From the NCBI GenBank assembly GCA_034509925.1, contig CM067538.1:1961501-2025500 (forward strand): a DNA stretch of 64,000 bases, given 5' to 3'. Below the pieces are notes generated by a model, which saw only the letters and a program-made list of their open reading frames with translations, did not search any database and was not told the DNA's origin. Of this stretch, positions 39,166 through 52,255 are shown piece after piece; within the stretch, counting starts at the first letter, position 1, and the number at the start of each line of letters is the position of its first letter. The DNA is from Hirudinaria manillensis (lineage: Eukaryota > Annelida > Clitellata > Hirudinida > Hirudinidae). The translations under genes and the position numbers were made by a program.

Positions 39166-42100
39166 TCAGCGTGCACTCCAGTCGGGAATCTGGACGGCCT
39201 GGGTGTACCTAAGAGTGGTCGTCTTGTTGAAGATTGGCAGCACCTCGCTGGCTTCATTCAGGTTCGCCTGTTTGGAACGTTTCATCTTTTAATATTTAAT
39301 GAGACATGAAATTGAACTATGTGGCAGTATTACGTATCAGTACATGCAGGACAAATATGTGCACCAAATCAATTGATTAATCGCTATTAATCTTACTTTA
39401 TCTTCATTTTACATGCATAATCCAGTACTAAATGCAATTATAGCATCCTTACCAATATTTTAGGCATAAGGCAATAAAATTAACTAGAAAACTTCAAAAC
39501 ATTATGTATCAGCAATGATATACCATACTCAAATACACTCAAATGCATCTCATGAGATAAGCATTAGATAAGAGTTTACATCCTTAAACCCCTCTGACTT
39601 ACTCCTTATGACGCTAACTTTCACCTGAATGGCGATTGTTTATGTTTTATTTGTTCTACATTTGTTTTTCGGAACGTGTCAGAGGCTTTGGCCCATCGTT
39701 CGTCACAAAAATAAATAAATAAAAAATAATAATAAAATATAAATCAGCGACAACAATTCATCTTCACCTTGAGACAAATCTTGGCGTCCGTGCCATAACC
39801 ATCGACGGAGTAGAGGAAAAGGTCACCGCTGAAGTACCTGGCATAAAGTTTGGAGAGCGGCAGACCGTAGCCATAACCAGCCAGGGGGGTCTGGTGGTCG
39901 GAATCGGGTCGTGGAGCAGTGGAGTACATGTAGTTGAAGAGCCTCCTGGCCTCACTCCTCCTGATACCTCCACCCTGATCTGAGATCTAGAAAGCAAGTT
40001 ATGATGATGATGATGATAATGATAATAATAACAATAAGAGTGATAATATTTATTCTACATTTATAATTATTATTTTATTGATATTATTAACCATAAAATA
40101 TATAATATTTATTATTATTACATAATCATGGATCATTGTTAGTAATGATGTGGACCTCATGTTAATTAGGCAGCCATGGAAAGATTGAAGATTGAACAAA
40201 GGAAGCTCAGGAATTCCAGGCAGTATAGGAATAGTGATTGAATGATTGAAGAGTGATTGAAACAATCTATGTAAGATATGAAGATGGATGAACCTTGGCA
40301 TTCATTACCATCATAGCAAGATGAAGGTAATGCATTCATTGAACCGCTGTTGCAATGTTGCTTCCTGGTGATGTATGGAGTTTGCCAAAACACGAAACGT
40401 TTACAGAGCCTCAACTGAAAGAGCAGGTAACTTTACCTTGATGGAAATGTCTTTGTTGCCCTTACAGACGAGCACCTTGATCCTCGGGAGGCTGTCCGCA
40501 TCTTTGTGAAATTCTACCACGGCTCTCATCGAGTTCTGCAGGAGTGGAAAAATATTTTCGATTGAATTCCTTCGACAGTTTTTTTTTTAGATTTTTAAAT
40601 TTGTTTTTTAAATTTCATCAACCAGCTAAATAGCAAGGGTTAGCACTTTATTATAATGTATCAAGTATTGTATCAAGGTCACTTGAAAACATTTACACAA
40701 ACACACACACACACACACACATCTTGAGGCAGTCACAGTCAGCAGAATAAAAGTTATAAATAGTTGAAACTTATAGACCTCATTTTATCAGCATTGAAGA
40801 GTTTACATCAACAACAACAGCAACGAATTATGCAACTCTCAACAACTGAGGACAAAAGCCATTGAAAACTGCAGGCAACCAAAAAGTGCTTGTTTGCTTC
40901 TTTAAACTTATTTATTTAATTAATTAATTTGTATTTATTAGCAAAGAAATTATTAACTTTATTAACTTTACATGTTATTGTTAAAGAATAGACTAGATTA
41001 GCAGATGGGAAAATTATGTGACATTCAAAAATATATTGAAAAATAGAGAACAAATGCTCGTAATACCTTCAGCAATTCGAAAATCATGTGGTAAAGGTGG
41101 CATGGCACATATGTCACGTGAATCCGTCCTCCTTGGTTGTCATGTTTTGAACCTGTTGCTGTCAATACAACATCTCTGTCACGAACTTTGAAGTGATGAA
41201 GAACGATGATGATGATGATGATAATAACTGATGATGATGACGATGACTGATGATAACAAAAAAATGGCATCAGTTATGTTTCCATTATCGAAACAGTAAA
41301 CGGTCGAGAGATAAAGATAAAATCCCTAAACGACTGTGGCCATCCATAATTAAACAGCAAGAAGAACAACGATGATAGCGATGATGACAATGATGACGGT
41401 GACGATGATGGTGACGATGAGGCTTAAAAAACTAAGTAACGCTCGCTCACTGTCTTCTGAGATAAAATCGCACTCTGGACTCGAGTTGTAATATTGTTCG
41501 CAGAGGAACCTGGCATTGTCGAAGGCATCTGAGATGATGAAAAGCGAACATCATCTTCATCATCAACGAACAATCAATAGGCAGCATTATCAACTGATTT
41601 CAAATGAAAATGTATATTAATGTTATTAAATTATGAAATTAATATTATTTTTTCTTGCCACCTTTTTGAACCAACAAAAGAGAATTTTTTTCTACGACTT
41701 AAGCACATCTACTTGATCATTACCTCTTCAGGCCAGTTAATGGGGCTCATTTTAATTAATCATAGTTGATAATAAATGAATTAATAAATTAAATTAATTA
41801 TTGATTAATAAATCAATTAAATAAATTAATTATTAATTAATAAATTAATTATTAATTAATAAATTAATTATTAATTAATAAATTAATTATTAATTAATAA
41901 ATAAATTAATTAATAATGTTAACCTTCAGCCACTCCGAGGACATCGCAGTTCTGCTGTATTTCTCCAATGAAACCTTCCATGTCGACCTTGTTCTTCTTG
42001 GAATAGAGGCCCACTGTTCATTAACATGTTAATATGCTTTATTTATTAACAATTATAATTACTAAATATTTAGTATTATAAAAATAACGTTGTCTTGGCA

Positions 42101-44742
42101 CTGTTTGATCATAACAATGAGCTTTATAATGTCAGAAAAAGTAGCTGGGCTTAAACCTAGACAGGCCATCTTGTTTGGACCACAATAATATTCAGTTTCC
42201 AATCGACACACACACGGTTATGGTAATTATAATCGTCACATTATAATATTAATATCGTGTAATTAATATTAATCAATCCGACTCACGGTGCTGCCCCAGT
42301 AGGGTGGTGATGCCGATCCTGTTCATGTAGAACCTGTCGAGGAAGTACTTGATCCTTGAGTCCACTCCGTGCCTGTCTCCATGGTGGATCTTCACCTCTG
42401 AATCCCTGCCCTCCTGTTCCAAAGACCCTTTCAACTCCAGGATTCCCTCTGCCATTGTCTCCACCACCGTCCTGTGGCGGTTCCTGATTTGCTCTAGGCC
42501 GTCCGTGAATCTGAAAGGAGAGAGGAATTGATGAAAGTTGAGGTTGTGGTGAAGGATGCTTGGGGAGAATGGAGATTTATTTTTAAATTTCAATTCAGTC
42601 GGTTAAGGACTTTACAAACAATTGATTACATTCTTTGTGGAGGCCTTAATACCACGAGCCACAGAAACTTTCTGTTGTGGAGTAGGATTTTGATTCCAAC
42701 TAGAGTTGTAAAAAGGTGAAAGCCTCCCCTTCTTATGTCATAAGGCCTGTCACTACAAACCTAACATTTACTGTATCAATGTCTCTGAGATGTCCCTGTC
42801 ACCTCATCAATCACTGATAATAATCAACTGATGATAAAGGTTCAGTGATAATGAAATTGCAAGAGGCTGGAGAAAGAATAATGAGTTGATTCAAAGGGAC
42901 CAAAGAACCAGCAACAGCAGACGGCTTAAGAACAACAACAAGAACAAGGTCATTAATAATAAGCATTGGCATTCAGTATGGAGAACTTCAATTAAACGTT
43001 TGTTCAATTTAAATTCAATAACAAGTACTGACTGTTGTCACGTTTGAGTCTCTCAAACTTCAGGGAGTTTGGGAGGACAGGAGGAAGAAATACCATCAAT
43101 GCTAGGTCATAGAACAACAACTAGACTCTATTTTATTCAAGCATCATCGTCATCATCAACATCGATAAAACTATTATCATCACCACAACAAATGTCACAA
43201 GTTTGTTATTTATTTCTATTGTTTAATCCTTAAAAGAATGTAAAAGTCAAAAATGTGCTTATGAGTCTAAGGTTAAGCTACATTTTTAAGGCGTTTCTAT
43301 TGCTGTAGCTGCTATTGTTATTATTATTATTCATTATTATTATTTTATTATTATTATTATTATTGCTATTATTATGATTATTATTATTATTTATTTTCTA
43401 TTCTGTTTTGGTAATTGCTGCAGCAGTAGATGTATTCACAATGTCCAACAACCATTGATAAATGTTTTCGGAGACCTTAAAGTGACAATAAATCAGCTAG
43501 AACCTTCACCAATAACAATAACAACAACATTAATAATATTAATAATAATAACAACAATAATAATAAATAATAATGATAACATTGTAGGCCCGACATCTTT
43601 TTAAAAAAAGTTTAAAAGAGGAAATTTCCAAAGTAACATGAGAAGTTGCAATCACAGAGATCTGAGGGTGAAAGGTCACGTAAAAGGAAAACTAGTCATT
43701 TGTGATATGCTTTTACTTTCAAAGCTGTCAAGCAGGAAACACACGTGATGCGCGCGCGGCAAAATGACGATGACGACGACGATGAGGTCAAAGTTGACGG
43801 CTGCAATGACGTCATTAACGATTAATAACACGTGTTATCGTTACACGTTATTAGTATCTAACAAACGATATCTACTGTTGAGACATTTCAATCTCCATGA
43901 CGATCATCCTAACAACGGTTAGTTGCAGAACAACTATTAAGATTGCAATTTATTAATTTCAAGTAACTTATTAATTTTAATTAATATTATTTCAAAAAGT
44001 ATATTTAAAATCATCTGATATTCCAAGTTGTTTGGCATTGATATTTTGCATTAACGGTGGTAACTTTAAACTTCAAGTTCTCTTTTCTGGATGCAGGAAC
44101 AAAGTACAGCAACTAGTTCTATTGGCTGGGGATGATGATGATAATGATGATGGTGATGATGATGACGACGACTGATAACCTTCGAGCTACTTGAAACCAT
44201 CAAGTGATAACAAGTGAAAGTTCACAGCAACTTCTTCTTTGTTGTACGGTGAATATAAGAATATAACATCGTCAATGATCTTATTTAAGAGCGCTTGTGT
44301 GCTACAATAGGCTGTGTGTGCGTCACTAATAAATTAATACATTATTATTATTATTGTTATTATTATTATTATTATTACTACGGTATGTATAATGTATTAG
44401 TTATATTGTGAATGAATTAATGAAATCTGCATTGTGCTGGTTTCGAATAACCAGTATTGAAAGTTATTGTTATTATTATTGTTCTTGTGGTTATTGTGGA
44501 TATTGTTATTGTTCTTGTTCTTGTGGTTATTGTTTTCAAACCATCGGTTTCTTTGCCGTATTCCTGGAATTATTCCATGGAGTAAGATTCCGAAAATAAA
44601 CATCACGTGATCAAGGCCTGGCACGAAATAATTTTCAATTACCTTCAAGGCATCCAAAAAGTAGACCAAGCAACCACAGCTAGAGGTCAGGTCGAGAGCA
44701 AGCTATGACGACGACGATGATGATGATGATGATGATGACGAC

Positions 44743-44775
<33 letters not shown>

Positions 44776-47700
44776 GTAAATAGATGTAACTTCACCAACT
44801 CACTTGTCAACAGATTTTTCTTCTTTTAAATTCAAACTTTTCAGTTGCAGTAACTCGTGGAAGCTTTGTTCGTACCTGTTGATGGTTACAAACGTAAACA
44901 ATCATCAACATAAACAAAATGTCGGGTAAGTATTTCAGGTAAATTCAAACGAAAACATAATTTATTCATGGTGGTGATATTAATATTTGAATATTTATTT
45001 GTTTGAACATTGGTTAGATGGAATATTATTAACATTAACAACAGCATTCATAATAATAATAATAATAATATAATAATTATTATTATTAATATTCTCATTT
45101 ATCATTCAGTCAGTCAGTTTCATTTATATTAATTTATCTGCAACGATGATGATGATGATAATGATGACATGACAGTGACCAGTAAGACCCAGGAAGAGAG
45201 TAATAATATAATACTATAATAATGGTAGATTACAAAATTATTTAAAAAACAATGGTTCCATCAATTCCAGGTGAAACATCCTTATCATGAGTAATTAAAG
45301 CATCACTGCCAAGAATACCATCAATCAGTTCTCGTCGTCATCGTCATCATCATCATCATCATCACCAGAGGCCTCTTCCTTCTCCCCCTCTTCCTCATCA
45401 ACATCATCATCGTCGTCATCAGCACCACTTACCATCCTTGTATGAGTTGGCACGGACCAGTGTTGAGCAGTTGAGGTGGCAACAAGTACAACTCCCTCAT
45501 GATGTTGGCCAACCTCACTGGCAGTTCCTTCACCAGGAATTTCGAAGACTCGTAGACGGATTTGTCTCGACCTGGTGAAAGGTTAAAGGTTATTCATCGA
45601 TGACCCTCGTTCATTTACAGTAAGGACGATTATTTTAAAAACAAATGCTTAACAAATAAATAAATAAATAAATAGATAAATAAATAAATATAGACATCAC
45701 ATGATGACGAGTACGTAGATTGAATGTAAAGTCTTTCAAAAAAATATAGTGGGTTAAGATTAAACAAGATTTATTATCAAACTTACAAGTATAACAGTAA
45801 TTATGTTATAATAATAAAATTATAATAGTAATGATATTATTATTTATAATATTATAATATTATAATATTTATAATATATAATATTATAATATTTTTATAA
45901 TATTATTGTGAGGAGTGACAATAATTATTGTTATTATCAGTATTATTCTAGTGCTTATCAAGTTGTTTTCTTCACAGAACAAGTGGAGGTCTGAAATAAA
46001 CCTAAAAAGGATTGAAACGCAATAAAAAAAAATGGCACGCAAAAACTTTTTGCATTCTGTTGCTATTTGGTCTGCTTCACTATCATCATTGAGTTTTTCT
46101 ATTCATCATCTCTACCACCATCATCACTATCATCATCGCTATCAACATCATCTTCATCAATATCATTATCAGCAGCCTGATTACCATCAGAATATCTAGA
46201 ACAGACCCTGAAGCATGACTACAGAAAGTTTCAAGTTTCCTATTAAACAATCTCAAATGAGAAAGTAATTTCAGTATTTTTATGTTTTTTTTTTTGGGTT
46301 ATGTGAACTTTGTAATCCCTGCCTAAGTTCAAGGAGCTGTCAGAAGAGGAGCAGCAACACTCGACGTTTTTCAGGGACTTGGTTGATTGTTGATTGAACA
46401 ACCACTTAGGAGGTATTTGATTGACTCAATCGAGTACAAAAGTGGCCACAAATCAATCTGTGATCAGTGTACCGACTGGTTAGATAAATTGATGCCTCGT
46501 GCTAATTTATTGGCTCAATTGGTTGATTTATTTGGATTAAGGTAAGTTAAATAGTTTGCACTCTGATCTACCTTGGGAAGATCAGATGTAATTGCTTTTA
46601 ACTTGCTTAAGCATCTAGAGACAGCAGTTTAGAGATTGCAAAAAGTGTTTGCTAAAGATTTCAAAGGTTATGAAAAAAAATAAAAACAATCCTTTTCATT
46701 CTTATTATTCATGATATCTCTGGTGGTCTTATCAGTTTAGTTGGACTGGATGGAATCCAAGTAATTCATAGCTCAATGAGCTATGAGAAACGTAAACATC
46801 TCTCACAATGATTATCACGATTTCCCCAACAACAACAGCAGCAGCTACAACAATAACAATAGAAATCAGGACACCATGTACACCAAAACACGAGATAAAA
46901 ATCAATGACAAAGTAGCAAACAAAAGTGTGGTAATAATAATAATATTATAATATAAACATATGAAACTTAATAATATTATTATTAAGAATATATTACGAG
47001 TATTGCTAAAAAACAAATTGTTATTAATATTAAGAAATATCGTCACTAATCATCCAGTCAGTCATTCAATCAATCAATCACTTAATCAAAACTAGGCCAA
47101 AGTTCGCAGTAACCCTGGATCTAATCATATCTACCGTTACTATTATCGTGAATTCGTTAAATAAAATTAAATTCGTTATCAGGCAGAATAGGAGCCTATT
47201 TGCTGTACAAGCCTTTATCGCAAAATTGTGACAGACCGATGCAATTCAACAACTTATAAAACAGGCAAAAAATTAAAACACTAGCTAAAATAGATATTAA
47301 TGGTAAATTATGAGGGAAATAATTAAAACATATATAAATATCGAAAGCAGTTGCATTCCAACATCTTGCGGCACAGCAATTCACAATCACGAACACGAAC
47401 AGAATCATGCACCTAACACGTGAATTATAAACATTTGAAAAGGTTTTGGTTTTCCGGTGCAAAAAGAGGAGCACTGATCACGTGTTAAGTCACGTGCTAG
47501 CTGCTCAGTCGAGAAGATTGGGTTACTCATCGAGGGACGTCTTTTTGTTTTGTTTTGCTTGAGAACACGATAATCATAATCATCATAATCATCGGTTTGG
47601 ATGCAATTTTGTGGTAAATTGGTGTAATGGAATCATTTTGGACAATTCTATTCGTTTAATGGATATTCTTTCAAAATAACCCATCTTCCCAAAAATAATA

Positions 47701-48618
47701 AAATTTTATTAAATTGATGTTTTTTGATTTCAACACTTAGATAAAGAAAATATTTTTTAAGGCAATTAATATTAATAAACCTTATTCTTCTGTCATTCTT
47801 TTTGCAGAATCTCTGGCAGTTGAACTCAAGAAATGTTTACATATCCCTAAGAAACTATTAGTTTTTTTTTATGTTAAAGGTACATAAAAGGTTTGGAATG
47901 TTTTATGGGAGCAACAAGTTCAAACAAGAATCACTAACTCCTTGCTTGGTAAATAAAAGTTCATGAAAGTTCTTTTTGTTTAGATTCATCATACTGATGG
48001 TAGTAGCACTAAATATGATACCATGATGGATAAAAATTAATATGGATAAATATTATGGATAAAAATATTTCATGTATTTTTGTGATGAGTTAGAATTTTG
48101 TATTAAAGTTATCAGTTTGGGAAGGCTTCTTTTCTAAAGCTAGTAGAAGAAATAAATTGGTCATAGCTTGTCATCTGCATACAAAATGGTAAAGATAGTT
48201 GTTGATATAAAATATTAAAAATGATCTCAAAAAGTAAACAGAAATTAATTAATAAAATAATAATAATTAATATTTGAGAAACTTAATTAATTGGATTAAG
48301 TTTTGTGTTTGTAACTTTAATTTTACTCTGAGATATGAAAGCAATAGACAAAAACGTACAATGCAAAAGTGTTACATTCAGGCATGTATTTCTGCTGGCC
48401 TAGCCTCACATGAAAAGCTTTTGACATTGACATTGTCACTGACTAACCCAACTGAACAAAAGACAAAATTCACACTCACCAAACTCAATGTAGTGTTGTA
48501 GTGTTAGGACAGTTGGATGCATCTGTGAATATCTCTCAATGTCCTCTGCTATTTGCAGACCAAGAGATGATCTGCTTCTGGCAGCCACTTTTGCAAACCT
48601 TAATAAACTTAGCCTCAT
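39166..48618 (-). CDS. PDK: Mitochondrial pyruvate dehydrogenase kinase
   Basis: Phosphorylates and inactivates the E1 subunit of the pyruvate dehydrogenase complex in the mitochondrial matrix; a GHKL-fold Ser kinase. Ten exons agree in phase: 48618-48480, 45571-45433, 44875-44804, 42510-42287, 42013-41924, 41528-41451, 41152-41067 (or from 41158), 40535-40437, 39986-39768, 39267-39166, giving 415 aa, normal PDK length. The N-terminus [18 protein letters not shown] is basic and amphipathic, as in a mitochondrial presequence. Blocks: [72 protein letters not shown] (N box, Asn277), ISDQGGGI (G1, Asp312), [25 protein letters not shown] (G2), GYGTDA, and the C-terminal DW motif in IPDWSAR (411-412). 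These separate PDK from BCKDK. Intron 1 is 2.9 kb. Confidence 0.96.
41823..41898. repeat. AT-only minisatellite, 19-bp unit
   Basis: Four consecutive copies of AAATTAATTATTAATTAAT in a PDK intron, ending about 25 bp from the exon at 41924-42013. Because the unit is built from TTAATTAA-like palindromes it could form hairpins. Confidence 0.85.
42511..44803. other. PDK intron 3, with candidate regulatory palindromes
   Basis: A 2.3-kb intron with TTA, AAT and GAT arrays (43318-43390, 43530-43580, 44343-44378, 44712-44775). At 43741-43860 lies a CpG-containing stretch with an ACACGTGATG box, GCGCGCGC, a perfect CRE palindrome (43805-43816) and a second palindrome (43825-43838). Confidence 0.5.
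43805..43838. promoter_or_regulatory. Adjacent CRE and E-box palindromes in a PDK intron
   Basis: AATGACGTCATT (43805-43816) is a perfect extended CRE/ATF site. ATAACACGTGTTAT (43825-43838) is a perfect 14-bp palindrome centred on CACGTG. Together they resemble an intronic enhancer; function is inferred. Confidence 0.4.
45572..48479. other. PDK intron 1
   Basis: A 2.9-kb intron after the presequence exon. It contains AT-rich repeats (45650-45690 AAAT, 45790-45910 TAATAT) and three CACGTG motifs (47417-47422, 47479-47484, 47491-47496) close together, which may mark a regulatory block. No further exon is needed, since the phases of exons 1 and 2 agree. Confidence 0.5.
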
Positions 48619-50396
48619 CTTTTTCCTGTAGTGGAATCAACTATCATGAAAGTCAAACTGCCAATTGCTAGTCTTTGCAAGGGGTGATTTCTTGAGATCT
48701 GAAATAATGTGCATGAGATTCAAATTTGAGTTTTCACAAAATATCATTGCGAACAATTTAGACAATTTTGTGTTTGACTTAAAATGGTCTTTATCTCAGT
48801 ATTAAGACTTCTCAGACAGAGTTCCTAAGGGGAAAGTTAGAAATAAAGCAAAACCACCAGAAAAATATTTTAGTTCTAGGTATTGTATCTATCCCAGCTG
48901 CCAATTGTATCACAATTTGTTTGCTTTCTACAAAATTCAGAAATTTATCAGAAGACCTCTGACAAAGCAGGAATATTTGCTTTGCAAATTATGAATAAAT
49001 ACTCACCTACGAATATGATCTCTATGGCGGGATTAAAAACCAAAATTATGGAAATGACAAAATAAACTCACCCAGCTTAAGGAGATTCTCAACTTCTAGA
49101 AGCTGTAGCAAGCGACAAAGTTTGCCCAGTTATTCTTTCATGTAAATTTTGCTACTGCAACAATTCCTTCACGGCGAGCGCACTAAGCTTCCTAGACGCT
49201 TATGATTTCCCCAAAAATCATAATTTCCTAGTTTAAGACTAAACCCCCAAGTCCCTCTCACATACTCTCTTTGAAAAGTAGCGACCAAGTTCACCGTTGC
49301 TCTTTATAAAGGGTGCAAACAACCACGGCCTCAAAGCAGTTCATTGTTTTTGTCAACAGCCTGTCGACAACAAAACTGCCAACAAAGCTTCCTGACTAAT
49401 TGTTAACTTTATTATTCCTATAACTATCATCCAAATTAATTTATTAATTCAATTTAAAACAAAAATTGTCCACGAAATATCTGATTCAACCTGAAATTAA
49501 ACTTTAATCGGACGCCGATCATGCGCACAAATCAATTGGGTCAGGTTAAGATTTCTGCCTTGACCTTCTTCAGCGAATTTAAAAAACTCATAACTACTTT
49601 ATGAACTTTAGCATAAAAAATAAGGAGTAAATGCTTTTATACTTACTAAAATTAATTAATTTTTCTCTTTTTAAATAACTTTGAAAAGGTTAGGAATTGT
49701 TCGCGTTATTAATAACTCATTTACCTTGACCTCCTGGAATGTCACTTGACCTCTCATGGTAAATATTATGTTCAGAAGCATAATTGATTTTTTTTATCTA
49801 AAAAAGCTATTTAAATAAAAAATCGAATTTGTAATTTGACTCGAAATGTGTTAAGTAATTACGTGAAAGTTTTTCATGGAAACGGACACCGTAATTAATG
49901 AGTGGAAAGTTATACTTTCGAGTTGTCATTACGTCACAGATGTTTACTGTAGTTTTTGGACAGAATCTTGTCAATATTTACCAAGCAATCGGAGGAGTTG
50001 CATTAATCTTCAACTGCTGCATTCTCTCTGATGATGGAAAATTCTGAGGAGACATTCTGAGGAGAAATTGCAATGTAGAATAGCGTTAAAAAAATAAGCC
50101 TTGAAAACCAAAATCTTTGCATGAAAAGATTTTTATAACTAATAGATTTTGAAAAATTGTTTTAAAGCTATTTTGAAACACGAATTAGCAAGTTGTTTAA
50201 CATGCTACAGCCATTTTACAATCCGGCAAATTGAATATTTTGATTTTAAAAATTAAAAGCATTTTTTAAATTATAATAATTTTAAAATATTTAGCACTAG
50301 GCACATTGCTTTTGTACGATCAAGTAAAAGTGCACTCTCACCGTCAAGCGATAATTCAAAAAGCATAACTAAATATCGGACACGTGAAGTTCTGAA
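48619..50396. promoter_or_regulatory. Divergent intergenic region between PDK and UCHL5
   Basis: These 1.8 kb lie between two genes pointing away from each other and hold both promoters and 5' UTRs. A CACGTG box sits at 50381-50386, eleven bases before the UCHL5 start codon. The remaining sequence is AT-rich without repeats or convincing coding segments. Confidence 0.45.
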
Positions 50397-52222
50397 ATGG
50401 CCGACTGGTGCTTAATTGAAAGTGACCCAGGAGTGTTTACCGAGTTGCTCCAACAATTCGGTACGATTTCTTAAACCCATCTGGTCGCCCGCTGCATCAT
50501 TGATTTTGAAATGTTCGCCTCAGTGTTTTATTCGTGTTGAGGCTAAAGATCAACATATGAATTTGAAAATTTCGCTTGATATTAAAGAAAGCAATCAATA
50601 CTGAAGAACAAGGCCTATGCAATACAATACAAGCTTAGATCGTAGAACATTTTAAATGTTTATGCTCTAGATAGTTTAGGAAATTATAATTTGTTGAATC
50701 AAAATAAATATCAATTAGTTAAATTCACGTAATTATTGATTGCTAATATGTTTATCAGTACATAAGTTTTTCTCATCTCAGGTGTTGTCGGAGCTCAAGT
50801 TGATGAAGTTTGGTCACTAGATGATCTGGAAAATAAAAAGTTGTTTTTTTAATTTATTTGTTTTATTTTCTTTCTTATTCTAATCTAAGCATGTGGTTTA
50901 CATCAATTTTTTTTATGTGGATCTTAATACAATTCAACAAATTACTTCTAACTCTTTACAATTAACATAATTTATGCTTGAATATTTTATTTAAAACGTT
51001 ATACAAAGCTAATGCATGCACTGATCAACACATATTGTCAACAACAAAATAACTTTAATCCTCAGACCAATTTATGGCATCATTTTCCTCTTCAAGTGGA
51101 CTCCAGGATTGCCATGTCAGGGAAAAGTAATTGATGAAGGCAGACATTTGGATGTTTACTTCACCAAACAGGTAAACAGATTAAGAACGAGTTAAACATT
51201 GTCATGTGGTTGACAGTTTTTATTTATTAATTTATTTATTATTCATTTATTATTCATTTTATTTATTTATTATTTATGATTTATTATTCATGCAATGGCT
51301 TCACGGTGAATTAGAGACATAGCCCCTGTAGCTCACATGCACGGTGCTATATAAATGCCATGTTATTATTATTATAATAATTATTATAATAATAATAATA
51401 ATAATAATAATAATTGAAATAAGTGAAAATTTTTGTATGCACATCATATCATCAATACACATTTGATTTGGATCAGTTACAAGTTCGTGACAGCCCTGTA
51501 AGAGCCAACTCATTTCATAACTTATGTTAATCACCTATTTTATGCAACTTACATTGGTCACCTCATTGCACGTAAATTATGTTAATCATCTCATTAAATA
51601 ACTTATGCTAATCTGCAAACAGGTCATCAACAATGCCTGTGCCACTCAGGCCCTCCTCAGCATCCTCCTCAACACCAACGACCCCAACATCCAATTGGGG
51701 GAGACGTTGACCTCTTTCAAGACATTCACTCAGACCTTTGACCCCGTGGTGAGTGATTGTAATGTTGATGATGATGATGATGATGATGGCAGTGATGATG
51801 AATAAAACTGCTTTTAAAGTGAAAACAAAAAAAATCATTTTCACATTTTAAACTAAATTCTAGTTTTTCATGAAACAAATTAATGATAAATTGAATATCA
51901 ATATTAATATTAATATAGTTCTTTCGCCTTTTCACGTTGAATATTTACATGTTATTCATTTCAATATAATTAATTAATTAAATTATAATTATTAAGTAAA
52001 TAAAATTATAATAAATATAATTAAAATTATAATGTTTAATTAATTAATTTAAATACCAGTACATTGCAATTATTATATTTAATAAACTAATAATTCACAA
52101 TTCAGTCGAGGGGAATTGCACTCAGTAACTCCGACACGATCCGAATGGTACACAACAGTTTTGCTAAGTAAGTACAGTGATTTGATCGTGAAATTGATGT
52201 TTATTATTAATATTATTATTAA

Positions 52223-52255
<33 letters not shown>

